This document shows positions 1 to 10,957 of a stretch of DNA of 64,000 nt, piece by piece. A model generated the notes under the pieces. It saw only the letters and a list, made by a program, of their open reading frames with translations. It did not search any database and was not told where the DNA came from. The stretch spans positions 1 through 64,000 of the forward strand of contig JAUCBJ010001873.1 of assembly GCA_032718475.1 (NCBI GenBank). The letters run 5' to 3'. How positions within the stretch are numbered: the stretch's first letter is position 1; each line of letters begins with the position of its first letter. This DNA comes from Nemertoderma westbladi (lineage: Eukaryota > Xenacoelomorpha > Nemertodermatida > Nemertodermatidae). The translations under genes were made by a program, and so were the position numbers.

Positions 1-1
1 T

Positions 2-3000
2 AAATCAATGATAGAAGCTGATGGAGACAGTGACGAAGTTCGAGCTTTAGGGATAGTCTGGAACCGAAGAACAGATGCATTTGAGTACCATATGGCGAAA
101 ATGAAAAGAGGGAAACATACTAAAAGGGAATATCTATCCTTTGTTGCCCGGATCTATGACCCAATGGGTCTACTCTCAAGGATCACAGTTGTTGGTCGAC
201 AAATACTTAGGGAAGCCCATCTACTGAAAGTAGGTTAGAATGATGAACTTCCCGAAGGAATAAGGAAGAAATGGGACAAATGGATGGATAGTTTACAACT
301 ACTAGATAAGATCACGATAGATCGGGCCTACTTTCCCGACGGAAACATGGAAAACTTAGAGATACATATCTTCAGTGATGCCTCAGACAAAGGCTATGGA
401 GCAGTAGCCTATGTGGTTCAAAGACAGAATAATAGAAGGAGGGCTCGGGTTGCATATAGTAAGGCGAGACCGGCCCCATTAAAAATCGTCACAATTCCTA
501 GGATAGAACTCATGGCAGCTTTATTAGGAGTGAGAATAGGAAGACAGTTAGGAAAGGCGATTGGAAATATACAAACCTGGTATTTTTGGACTGACTCGAC
601 CACTGTTATTCATTATATCAGGACTGACGCACGAAGATTCAAAGTCTTTGTTGCTAATCGAGTTGCAGAAATCCAAGAACTAACGGACATCAACAACTGG
701 AACTATTGTCCAACGTCAATAAATCCCGCAGACCAAATATCGAGAGGAATAATTGGTACACAGAAGAAGGAAGACGAAGATCTGTGGCAATATGGCCCGG
801 AGTACCTTAAGGATGAAGGAAGATGGCCTGAATTCCCAGGAGGTCCACAGGCCCTACTGGAAGGAGTCAAAGGGGATGACCCAGAATTACGCAGGGAAGT
901 AGTAATGTCAACCACTATAAGAGACAAACCAACAATGACAGAGCGAATACTCCACCATGATCGCTCATGGTATGACACTAAACGGCGTGTAGCGCGATGG
1001 AGGATGTGGATGGCTTGGATACGAACACGGAAAAGTGGAGGGCCCCGACCAGAACTACATGTGGAAAATGCAGGGATGGCTATCATAAAGTACATTCAAC
1101 AGGAGGGCTTCCCAGATGAAGTGGAGAAACTAGTGGTTGGAAAACCTATCCCGAAAGACAGCAACCTGAGACCATTGAGCCCCATTATGAAGGATGGAGT
1201 AGTCTGTATGGGCTCCCGGCTGGGGAATGCTCCAGGAGGGATTGTCCCTGATTGCCCCATATTGATCCCGAAAGACTCAGTTATCGTGGATAAGATTATA
1301 CACGATTCCCATGAAGCCTCACAACATGGAGGTGTGGAAGCAACACTCACGAGGATACGGAGGAAATTCTGGATTCCAGCAGTCAGGAGAAGAGTGAAGG
1401 GCTGGGTGGAGAAGTGTGTTACCTGTCGCACCATTCGTCGACAGAGGGTGGAGCAGGTGATGGCACCTTTACCTGCGGAGCGGATAACACCCTATGAGCC
1501 ACCATTCACAAATTGTGGTATTGACCTCTTTGGTCCTATTACTACTACTACTAGGATCGGCATGCTGCATTGCAGCTGCATTTTTAAGAATGCTGTGCCG
1601 GCTTGTCAACAAAATTGCACCGCCACAACTCCCTATCACCCATGACATTTGCTAGATCATCCGCATCTTTAAGGCCAGTGTCCTTTAAGATGCGTCTCAA
1701 GAAAGTCATGGGCTGTCCACCATGCTTATTCACTCCATGAGGCTGCCAAAGTACAAGATTATGCACTGGCTGGTCCTCACGGCGAAAGCAATGTCCTGCA
1801 AAGCGGAGGCGATTTTGTTCTATTGTCAAGCTTGGGGGAACCAATGAGACACCTCCAATGTTATATAGTGTCTGGTTGGAGATGTGTGCATTGTACTTGA
1901 CACAATGTACCCGGCGTAGCATTCTTGTGAATGTGCCATCCAGAGATTTGGTGTCCTCAGCAGTTAGAGCCCAGCATGGACTCCCGTAGAGGAGTACTGG
2001 AACTACTGCTGCTCTAAATAATCGGACCTTAAGTTTCCGATTAATTCTAGGTGACTTCCAAATCCTGGAAAGCCTATTCAAGGCTGCCCATGCCTTTCCT
2101 TTACGTATTCGAAGGTCCTCACCTGACTTCCGGATCCATGATCCCAGGTAACAGAAGTCGTCCACATGCTCAAGCATACCATCCTTTGAGCTTATGCTCA
2201 TCCGATCAGAGACTTGCTGAGGATTTTCAAAGTTAACTGTCAGAATTTTGGTCTTGCTGGAGTTAATAAAAAGACCAACACTAGAAGCAGCATGTTCTAA
2301 TGAGCTGAGGAGCCGCTGGGCTCCCTCTAATGATTCTGAGAGTACTCCTAAGTCATCAGCAAAGTCTAGATCAGTTAGGTACTTGGCAGGATTTCCTCGA
2401 CTTCTGGAGCCAGTAGGTGGAGTTATCATCACCCCATCATCATTATGATGATCTAAGGACATGCGTAGAACATAGTCAACCACAATAATGAACAAGAATG
2501 GTGCAAGTGTGTCTCCTTGGAGGACGCCCCATAACACTTCAAATGGTTCTGTGTCACCGTCAACAGTAGACACAAATGTTGTCGAACCATGGTCCTATTA
2601 ACGTCAAAGTGGGTCGACGATATGAGAAACGATGGGGTTCCATATTCGTGTGTTACGCCTCAAGGGCTGTTGCCTTCGAATTAGTTAAAGATGCGAGTGC
2701 GAACTCATTTATTAATGCACTCAGAAGATTCATTACAAGGTGTGGAGCAGTGCGAAGGATTAGCTCTGATAATGGGTCGAATTTCATTGGAGCTAATCGA
2801 GAACTTCAAGATCTCTACCGGATTGCTCAAACACCTGCTATTGAAGAACATGCAAGGAAACAAGGTGTCAAGTGGAAATTCCATACCCTTTATGCCCCCC
2901 ACTCTTCAGGAGTCTGGGAAAGACTTGTAGGAAGTGCTGAGCGGCTCTTAGAGGCAAGCACCCGAAATCGATGCCTTGATGAGGACGCATTCCGCACAGT

Positions 3001-3460
3001 GTTAGCAGAAACAGAAGCAACAATGAATGCGCGGCCGCTATGTGCGTTAAATGATGACCCGAATTCTTACGAGGTTTTGACACCAAACCATCTACTATTG
3101 AGGAGACCAGTCCAGGTTTTGAGTAAAGACCTGTTTGACGAGAATGACCTATATTCCAGAAAGACATGGAAAGTAATACAAGTAGTATCAAAGATATTCT
3201 GGCGCCAATGGGTAACTGAATATCTACCAACCCTTCACAAGCGACACAAGTGGCGGGTGGAAAGGAGAGATCTGAAACCGGGAGATCTAGTCATAGTGAC
3301 AGATGACACCCTAGCGAAACACGATTGGGTGATGGCCAGAGTAGTAAATTGCCTGCAGGGACCCGATGGGCACACTAGAACGGTCGAATTGAAGACGAGT
3401 GGAAAGAAACTTGTAAGACGTCCGATAAGCAAATGTTGCTTATTGGAGCAAACTGTCTAA
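2..3460 (+). pseudogene. BEL/Pao LTR retrotransposon pol, 3' part, disrupted
   Basis: This is the end of reverse transcriptase through RNase H, integrase and the C-terminal tail of a BEL/Pao polyprotein, which copies and integrates the element. RNase H is visible as SDAS, RIELMAAL and WTDSTT acidic motifs (about 365-605). The integrase zinc finger (HDSHEASQHGG, then CVTCR) ends near 1435. The integrase core begins with GIDLFGPI near 1520 and resumes after an insertion at about 2590, continuing with ISSDNGSNF and VWERLVGSAE to give the D,D,E triad. The tail ends in a stop at 3458-3460. A TAG at 236-238 interrupts the frame where the family has Trp (TGG to TAG). The inserted block 1542-2589 is a LINE; insertion plus target duplication is 1059 bp, a multiple of three, so both halves remain in one frame. 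The 5' half of the element lies outside the window. Assignment to BEL/Pao is by motif recognition. Confidence 0.9.
1542..2589 (-). mobile_element. 5'-truncated non-LTR retrotransposon (EN-RT family 1, copy A) inside BEL pol
   Basis: On the minus strand this encodes the second half of a reverse transcriptase: VLQGDTLAPFLF, the catalytic FADD box (DLDFADDLG), then a thumb and C-terminal region ending PAQHS at about 1584. The element's own 3' end lies at 1542 and is a short (TAG)n tail. The direct repeat tggtcctatta flanks it at 1531-1541 and 2590-2600, an 11-bp target-site duplication. Truncation falls inside RT at TTFVSTVD. A short tandem-repeat tail with no poly-A suggests an RTE-like clade, but this is inferred. 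The same family recurs at 12,081, 26,440, 27,796, 41,913 and 43,641. Confidence 0.93.
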
Positions 3461-5311
3461 TTTATGCCAAAGGCATGGGGGGAGGGTCCATGTATACCTC
3501 AAATCGTACCTAAATTAAGATTTATAATATATTATCAAATTTACAAATGAATAGAAGAAAACTGAACTAGTACTTTAGGATAGGCTGATACATTGACTGA
3601 ATGGTAACCTGGGGTGAAATATATGTTTCCGGAACATAAAATGTATGTGTGAAATGAATGAATGGTTATATGACGCAATACTGAACACAGCCCTAATGAA
3701 CAATGAACTTGCAACTTCTCAGTTGCGGAATGAACTGAAGGAATGAATGAATGGAACAATTGTAGTATAAAATGAACTTAAATTATGGGAAACATAGATT
3801 TCATTAGCAGCAACCATAGAACATGAAACCAGCAAATTCCAGAACGTATAATAAAACTTTATAGTGTAACTGACCATTTAGTCAATTATGGATATTATAC
3901 GTTATTAATGATAGTACTGGATATCTGGATATAGAAGAATTATCATATATAACTAGCTTATTAGAATTAATCTCAGAGGAGCCGTAATGAGGACTGTGAT
4001 GTGTAAAGGATGCGGTGGCGAAGTGGTACCACGGGGAGAAACATTTAAAACGTGGCTTATGAACTGTCTTGTCTCAGGGTACGAAATGGAGGAACGCGAA
4101 AGTATCGTGACCGCGAATTCTGATAGAAGGGAAGGATTCCCCACTGCAGGAGACCCCATGGGGGGAGTGACCATGGTAGCAGCGACTAGTGGTGACCGTG
4201 GATGGAGCGTTTATGTTCGATTGTTATTACAAAAATAAACGAGGGACCCCATAATCATGAAAGGGAAATACATTATTTGATATGCTCTAACCATATATAT
4301 ATATAATTGAATGGCACTACTTTTGCAATATGTACCTAGGATGAATTAACTAGCGATTTATCTTGAAGCATTATTGAACTACGAAATATTTCGTATATCG
4401 GTATTTTAAAAGGACTTGATTGAATTGTAATGAATTTATAGAGGGAAATAGGAAACCACTCATGGTTTGGCAATCCATGAGCGTGTAATGTTGCCAGGGG
4501 GCCTACATCGCGGAATGACAGTTGATATATATCGTTTTCGGACTCAAACTTTTTAATATAGTCGTGATTTCCTCGAGAAACCATTTATAGTGGTTTCTGG
4601 GGGGAGTTTGTTCCCGACTATAGTCAGTATTTCATCGTACAGTATGGCCCAAAATTCTTATCACCTGTTATTGCCGTAGAAATTCCATTTTATTGAGAGA
4701 GAAGGTCATGACGTCATGACATGACGTCACAAAAGTAAAAGTATAGTGTATCTTGCATGAAGACTTGCTCGCCTCATGTTCACGAGAGAATTATCATATC
4801 CTATAATGAGTGAGTGAATATTAGAACCATTTAAAGTGAAAGGACACATTGAGTGAGAGGCAACAATGGAAGTGTAAGGCATCCTCTGGGATTTACCCTC
4901 ACCTGTGTATATTGGTGTATAACGTATTATATATTTTGGCCCCATTTTCTATGGCCTATTGTTATTTGGTAAACCAATCCCAGATGGCTTTCCTTCCATT
5001 CATATATGACGAGAGCAGGATGAGATTAGATTCATTCTGTCGATATAACTTTGTAGAAACGTTACATAGTTTTCACCGTTCGTTCTTTCGTTCGTTCGTT
5101 TATTGTTTGATTCGACTTGTTTCACGAACTGAACTTTTTGGACTCTATTCAGTGACCTATTGGTCACTGAACTTAACTATTATTGTTCTAATTGAACTGA
5201 ACGTACAGTGCATTTGTACTGTACGTGTTATAAATCATTTGTTTGAAGGAAGGAAGCGTCATCATGTGATTGTGCACTGGTGCCGTTTATACATATTGAA
5301 TATTAAAGTAA
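3461..5311 (+). mobile_element. Probable BEL polypurine tract and 3' LTR, extent uncertain
   Basis: Directly after the BEL stop codon is a purine run (3477-3486) followed by TGTATACC at 3491, the usual order of polypurine tract then LTR start. The right end of the LTR is not definable because no second LTR is in the window. The stretch holds no convincing gene. An open frame at 4849-5322 has no recognisable domain and crosses a (TTCG)n run. Two perfect CRE-type sites lie at 4709-4729. Confidence 0.45.
4709..4729 (+). promoter_or_regulatory. Pair of perfect cAMP-response-element palindromes
   Basis: TGACGTCA occurs at 4709-4716 and again at 4722-4729. This octamer is the consensus CREB/ATF binding site. 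The pair sits in the presumed BEL LTR, where it could act as retrotransposon enhancer; binding is an inference. Confidence 0.4.
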
Positions 5312-6050
5312 CTAGGACTTGAACTGAGTTTTCTTGACGAACGAAACGGACGCGTAGAAACGACGTTCTTAGAGGGAAAGAATATCGACGGAACAAGCAA
5401 ATCATGCGATAAATATTTTGAAGATAAGTGGAGTTCTGAATTAAAATCGAAACCTAAACTACGTACCTATATTAAATTTAAAAGTATTTTCGGTGCAGAG
5501 CAATATGTTGTTAATAAGTGTGTTACACGTAGCCAGCGCAGTCTAATGGCTCAATTCCGGTGTGGAGTTCTTCCTCTAGCGATCAAGGTGGGTCGGTTCC
5601 AGGGCAGGTCATTAGAAGACCGCATTTGCACTGTGTGCCGATCTGGCGAGATCGAGGATGAGGTCCACTTTCTGAGTGACTGTAGTGCTTTAGACCGCTC
5701 TTCTATACCACTAGATATACGTAAATTAAATAATCAACAAAAACTTAAATATTTCATGTGCGATAATCAAGTTGGTGCGGTTAAATATTTATCTTCATTG
5801 TTTGATGAACGGAAAAATATATTGTACAATCATTTGTAATTGATTACTGATTTGTAAATTCGAATATTTTCTCTATCATATATTTCAGCTATATTCAGTT
5901 TTCTCTATAATTATAGTTATTCATCTCTCTTTTTAAATATATTTTTGTGTTATAGTGCTGTGCATTATTATAATCTGGTGTCTGGTAAGCCCCTAGCGGC
6001 TCGGGGCATGAGCCCATGACATTAAAATTCAATTCATTCATTCATTCATT
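5312..6050 (+). mobile_element. 3' end of a non-LTR retrotransposon (C-terminal zinc-knuckle region plus 3' UTR)
   Basis: An open frame from 5312 to 5839 ends with a cysteine/histidine module (ICTVCRSGEIEDEVHFLSDC) typical of the extreme C-terminus of many invertebrate LINE polyproteins. It is followed by a short AT-rich 3' UTR and the tail sequence CATGAGCCCATGACATTAAA, ending in (ATTC)n at about 6030-6050. No start codon is expected because the copy is 5'-truncated; the preceding in-frame stop is at 5309. The clade is uncertain (CR1/L2-like). Confidence 0.8.
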
Positions 6051-6051
6051 C

Positions 6052-6212
6052 AAAATATCACGACACAAGACAAACCGAAAATCTAAAATAACACCAAGAT
6101 GTGTTTGTTTCCTGTTCCACCCAAGGCAGGCAGGCGCCTTGGGCGGAACAGGTAACACAACACATCTTGGTGTCAATTTAGATTTTTGGTGTAGTTTGTC
6201 TCGTGATATTTT
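6052..6212. repeat. Long palindromic hairpin, MITE-like
   Basis: The left arm starting AAAATATCACGA at 6052 is matched, with few mismatches, by the reverse complement of the right arm ending at 6212. The arms are about 75 bp and meet near 6130 at the GC-rich sequence around CAAGGCAGGCAGGCGCCTTG. It abuts the LINE tail directly. An 83-codon open frame across it is an artefact of the palindrome. No target duplication is clear. Confidence 0.75.
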
Positions 6213-6754
6213 AGTGAAAAGGGGTGTTTTAATTGGTAAGTTGTCAGGGCTACATAAAGGAATTTAATTTTAATTGCCAGATAATATAACCTATGTACTC
6301 ATTCTATTTGCGACCAGTTTTTATGGTGGGGCATTATGGGATTTATGGTCACCAGAGTGCAATAAAATATACTAATGGTGTGGAATACTAATGTACAGAT
6401 GGAGTGGGGGTTACCGTTCAATTTGCATAGATTCACGGTTGAATCTATAGTTGGTTTCACAATCATCCTAAGATAATGCTCTGTAAAAGGGTTATCAATT
6501 TTGCAAAGAATCTTTTGTGGTCGGATAATCTTTCAGTTAGGTTTCTGTCTATGTTACGGTATACTGATTGTAGGAGTACATTGGGGTGCAATTTGCGTAT
6601 GATTTGTAATGCTTGTGGGATACATGACATGAGTACCTTAGGCCATCTATAATTAAAGATAGTGAGCTCGAGTATTGCTGCCAGGTGATATTAATTAATT
6701 AAATAGAATTAATTAATTTGTTCAACAGAAGTTGATTAGGTGGGAGTGTGAGTG
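6213..6754. other. Intergenic, no recognised feature
   Basis: AT-rich sequence without a coding signal. It lies between the palindromic hairpin and the SINE-like element. Confidence 0.5.
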
Positions 6755-7140
6755 TCACGGGCTAGTGGCTGAGCTGGTTAGCGCTACTGATGAGGCCTGT
6801 TAGGCCGAAACATACGTATAGCGCTGGTCCAACCCCCGGTGACGCGCTTTCTCATTTTTTCCACTTCTGAACAAAACCATCTATCGACATATTATCTAAT
6901 AATAACCCACACAATCAGATTATTATACATTATCCTCCTTTACAAAGCCGCATTCAACTCCCTTAATAGCCTGTGTGATGTATCAATGCCTCAATGGGTG
7001 GTCTCCAGTACTGCAAGGCCCAACTCATCTTGGGGTAAGTTAGCAATCTGTCAATAATAAAAATGAAAGCGAGCCGACATTTAGTCAGTGCATCCAAATA
7101 GATGGCCAAGGAGACAGACAGACTGCATTTAGCTGATCAG
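6755..7140 (+). mobile_element. tRNA-like SINE candidate containing a hammerhead ribozyme
   Basis: The head resembles a tRNA: TGGCTGAGCTGG at 6766-6777 matches a Pol III A box in a D-arm context, and GGTCCAACCCC at 6826-6836 fits a B box. The space normally taken by the anticodon arm is filled by a hammerhead ribozyme (6780-6825). The body after 6841 is not recognised, and the 3' limit is approximate. Known parallel: the schistosome Smalpha SINE-like family combines Pol III boxes and a hammerhead. Membership of a repeat family here is inferred, since only one copy is in the window. Confidence 0.6.
6780..6825 (+). ncRNA. Type I hammerhead ribozyme
   Basis: All conserved core elements are present in order. 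Stem I 3' strand AGCGCTA is at 6780-6786, core CTGATGA at 6787-6793, stem II GGCC/GGCC with a 5-nt loop at 6794-6806, and core GAAA at 6807-6810. A minimal stem III follows (A-C paired with G-U around the loop ATAC), then the cleavage triplet GTA ending at 6818. Stem I 5' strand TAGCGCT at 6819-6825 is the exact complement of 6780-6786, and G-U pairs can extend the stem outward. The layout, including the tiny stem III, matches type I ribozymes of schistosomes and other metazoan retroelements. Predicted self-cleavage is after A6818. Confidence 0.88.
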
Positions 7141-8088
7141 TCTAGTTAAAACGCTTCGCCAAATTGTCCATAGGAATTTATTTGGTCATTTTGGCCAGTT
7201 AACGCTTATTGGGATTGTGACTGTATAAAAGGCCCCATTTAACCCTATCAGGCCTGGGGCGCGGGGGGTTGGAGGTGTCATTTATAATTTTTTTTAAATT
7301 CATCTGTATCTTGGAACAGTTAGTTAATTAAAGTAAAAGTAAATGCCGCTTCCTCAGATGGCAGCACATCAATTGAATTACAGGAAAACAATTAAAATGC
7401 ACCTGGATTGAAAATTATACATGATATTTAATTATGAAAAAGTGCCTTTCCGCGTTAAATTTTATTGTGGTTTTAATGAACTATTAATTATTTCGTCCTT
7501 GTTAGGAGAACCATTTAAACCACCACCTGAATTGGTATAAAATTTTGGATAATAATTTGACAAATTAATAATCGCATTTTTTGCTTTTTCTCTGCTCTAC
7601 TATAAAATAGACATGTTGAACATGTAATTATTTCACCTCTAATGGATTTTTGTAAGAATTTTACAAAAATGGAAATGGGGGTTCAAGTCTCCAACCGTAG
7701 GTGTTAATTCTCCTCACATTGAGGGAGACTTGACGCTTTTTCGAAAATACGAATTATTGGTTTTATTTAGAAAAGTTTAACGGTTGAAATTCTCAAACTC
7801 TCACATAATGATAACAATCATAAATGTAAATGATTAAGTTAAAACGGCATTGGAAATTCATTTATCTGTTCTTATTGAACAATTAAAACTTTTGGGATTC
7901 AAGAAAAACAAATAAAAAACTTTTGCGGTTGCCGCATACAATCAACACCTGCGCTGGTTTGTCCACAATACCCAATCCGGACTGCACACCAATGTTTTTA
8001 AGTGCCAATATTTTATAACTCACCTTTTGGGTTAGAAAACGCAAAATGTGCGTTTTAAAAGCCAATCCGCACTACAAATTTAGTTTTA
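7141..8088. other. Intergenic, with a short inverted relative of 16,442-16,508
   Basis: No gene is seen. The segment 7322-7385 (aagtaaatgccgcttcctcag..cacatcaattgaatt) is the reverse complement, with few differences, of 16,442-16,508. The remainder is AT-rich. Confidence 0.45.
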
Positions 8089-8109
8089 GGGGGGGGGGGG
8101 GGGGGGGGG
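8089..8109 (+). repeat. Poly-G tract, 21 nt
   Basis: Uninterrupted run of 21 G. It is one of ten long G or C homopolymers in the window. Confidence 0.95.
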
Positions 8110-9250
8110 TGCCTTCATGAGATTTTTGTTAAAACATCTTTAACTTCGTGTTGTAGGTCAATATCACTATTATATATATGGTGTTCAGCCAACGTGGGGA
8201 AGGCCAAAGAGCAAGTAAATTAAATTTGAATTTTTTTTGTGTCCCTCTAACAACGACTGGCGGAATTAAATATTTCACTAAAAACACTACTAGTCACGTA
8301 ATATTTATCCAAATTATTAGAAACCAACTTTTTTGGACTCAGCACCTTCGAATCGAATCTACCTAAATTATCCAGCCGATATTTTAAATTATTAATTTGT
8401 AAGTAAATTTTTTTTAATAACTTTTAACATATTATATTATATTCCTTGTAGCTTGTGCAAACTTAGGTTACTCATCTCTCACTGATCGATGGGATGTGCT
8501 GCTTCTGTAAAGCTCACCCCCCACTTCATGGCTTGCCCCCACATTATCGTGACCTTCTCATATTTCAAATCCTTGCAAATACTATATAATATGAATGAAT
8601 TCAATGTATATCTTATTATTTTTTTTTGAATACATCACACCTGAGCGACCGGTACTCAATTTTAATATTTAATATTTTTAATTCAGTAATGGGAATTGCT
8701 ATTCTTTCGGTATTGGTTGGGCAGTGCCTGAGTGTATCTTTTTTTTGTTTTTTTTGTATAATATTGTGCTTTCAAATTGAAAATGCGGTACCTTGGATAT
8801 CGATTTAATTTAGTATTCTACAGTCGGGGTCTCAAATATTCAATGTATCCTTGTGCATTTAGGTATTAATTGTGCTATGCTGTTAAATTTGGTAGAAATA
8901 ATCTGTACAGTATGTTTTATGGGCTCTGCCCGATGAATAAACTTGAAATTGAAATTGAAATATTAAAATTGTATATAAATTTAAATATACAGCTGCACCA
9001 ATCCAACATCCCACCACCAATCAGAACAATACAATTAAGACAAACCAATTAAACATACAATTAAAAATGGTGCACCGTGGATTAATACCGGTCTGCGAGG
9101 TCATTCCCCCGCAGACCCGCACCATCTCCCAAGCCCAGCGCCCTCTAGGGACGCCGGCCACCACGCAGACAGAGGGAGTTAGAGCGGAGGAGCGCGAACT
9201 GAAGCCGCCTCCGAACTCCCCCGAGAACGCAGGCTAGGCCACGTTCCCGC
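8110..9250. other. Intergenic, probably containing a LINE 3' UTR
   Basis: No gene is recognised. The sequence around 8915-8970 (GGGCTCTGCCCGATGAATAA followed by repeated TTGAAA) looks like the 3' terminus and tail of a non-LTR element; this is low confidence. 9060-9240 is locally GC-rich without a coding match. Confidence 0.35.
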
Positions 9251-10949
9251 GGAAGCAGGACAATTCGGTCCCGGACAATTCGGTCCGGACAATTCGGTCC
9301 CGGACAATTCGGTCCCGGACAATTCGGTCCCATTAATTTTGTGTTTGGGGACCGAATTGTCCGGGACCGAATTGTCCGGGACCGAATTGTCCGGATACTG
9401 ACTAGGACAACTCGGTCCCAAAACATGCATATTAATGGGACCGAATTTTCCGGGACCGAATTGTCAGGGACCAAATTTAATTGGTATTATATAATGGTGA
9501 ATGTTCTAGAAACTTAATATATATTATTATATGGTAGGTAGCTAGAGTTTTTTTTACTAGCTAGTATTTTTTTTTAAATAAAAAAAATTTACTTTTTTTT
9601 GTTAGCATTATTATTTATGGTAGCTATGGTGTTTTTATGGAGCTTGTGAATTATTTACTAGCTAGTAATAGTATGTATTTAAAATGTTTATTTTTAAAAC
9701 TGATATTTTTTATATACTGCGTATGTATACTGTATGTGTTGTTGGTTGGTTAACAAGCCTAAATTATTATCCTAGATAATAGCTGAATCTCATTCAGGGA
9801 CTGTTATAATATCATCAATATTTTTGGTAATTAATATGTTATTACTAATCAGTTATTCATTAACTAATCAGTTATTAACTAAATTATAAAAGACCAAAGA
9901 AAAGATCAACACCAATCCAAAATGGAAAAATTAGCAAAGGATTCATATGAGTGATCATATGAGGATTATCCTCCCGGATTATATTAAGTAAAGTCAATCA
10001 GTAAAATTACTAGCTAGTAATAGTATGTATTTAAAATGTTTATTTTTAAAACTGATATTTTTTATATACTGCGTATGTATACTGTATGTGTTGTTGGTTG
10101 GTTAACAAGCCTAAATTATTATCCTAGATAATAGCTGAATCTCATTCAGGGACTGTTATAATATCATCAATATTTTTGGTAATTAATATGTTATTACTAA
10201 TCAGTTATTCATTAACTAATCAGTTATTAACTAAATTATAAAAGACCAAAGAAAAGATCAACACCAATCCAAAATGGATGTATACTCTAGCTATATATGT
10301 ATACTCTAATGGATGTAAATGGATGGATCCAGTGATTTATTAATTGGAAAATATATTTGGTAATATTAACTATTATAATAATCAATAATATTAAAATATT
10401 ATTATTAATAATCAGCAACAGTTTAGGCCTAATTCTGAAATATCAATGTTTTCACAAGTGTTTTTATAATTTCAAGGAAATGCTAGCTAGTAAAAAAAAA
10501 CACTAGCTACACCTTAATAAATAATATATAATAATGTTCTCGAACACTACCAATAACAAAAATAAAAAAAATACAGTATTTTTAAATTTCAAAAAATTCT
10601 AGCAAGTAAATAACACTAGCTAGCATAACAAATATCTCTACTAATGTTCTAGAACATTCACCAATATCAAAAAAGCACTAAAACGTTGCTATCAGGAACC
10701 GGACAATTCGGTCCCGGACAATTCGGTCAAGGACAATTCGGTCCTGGACAATTCGGTCCCGGACAATTCGGTCCTAGGACAATTCGGTCCTAGGACAATT
10801 CGGTCCCGGACAATTCGGTCCCGGACAATTCGGTCCCATTTATTTAGTGTTTTGGGACCGAATTGTCCGGGACCGAATTGTCCGGGACCGAATTGTCCGG
10901 ACCGAATTGTCCGGGACCGAATTGTCCGGGACCGAATCGTCCTACATCC
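9251..10949. mobile_element. Foldback element family F1 (15-bp GGACAATTCGGTCCC units), complete copy
   Basis: Each end is an array of a 15-bp unit: several units in one orientation, a short AT spacer, then several in the opposite orientation. The left cluster (about 9258-9475) has 5 direct then 3 inverted units plus decayed ones. The right cluster (about 10,701-10,943) has about 9 direct then 6 inverted. Each unit is itself a small inverted repeat (GGAC..GTCC). The outer ends are GGAAGCAGGAC and, in reverse, GGATGTAGGAC. The direct repeat gttcccgc at 9243-9250 and 10,950-10,957 is an 8-bp target duplication. The interior is AT-rich and noncoding, contains an approximately 250-bp segment duplicated about 347 bp apart (about 9655-9915 and 10,005-10,275), and includes a piece of the MULE terminus (about 9887-10,006). 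The design resembles sea-urchin TU and Drosophila FB elements. Confidence 0.85.
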
Positions 10950-10957
10950 GTTCCCGC

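Noticed and set aside
4849-5322. 157-codon open frame as a membrane protein gene
   Set aside because: No recognisable domain, composition follows T-rich sequence and a TTCG microsatellite, and it lies in the presumed BEL LTR.
6016-6267. 83-codon open frame
   Set aside because: It spans both arms of the palindromic hairpin, so its sequence is dictated by the repeat.
9145-9474. Open frames in the GGACAATTCGGTCCC arrays as a repeat protein
   Set aside because: They simply translate the 15-bp array in several frames; no start context or conservation.
9258-10943. CRISPR-like array
   Set aside because: The 15-bp units are contiguous without unique spacers, occur in both orientations, and the DNA is eukaryotic.
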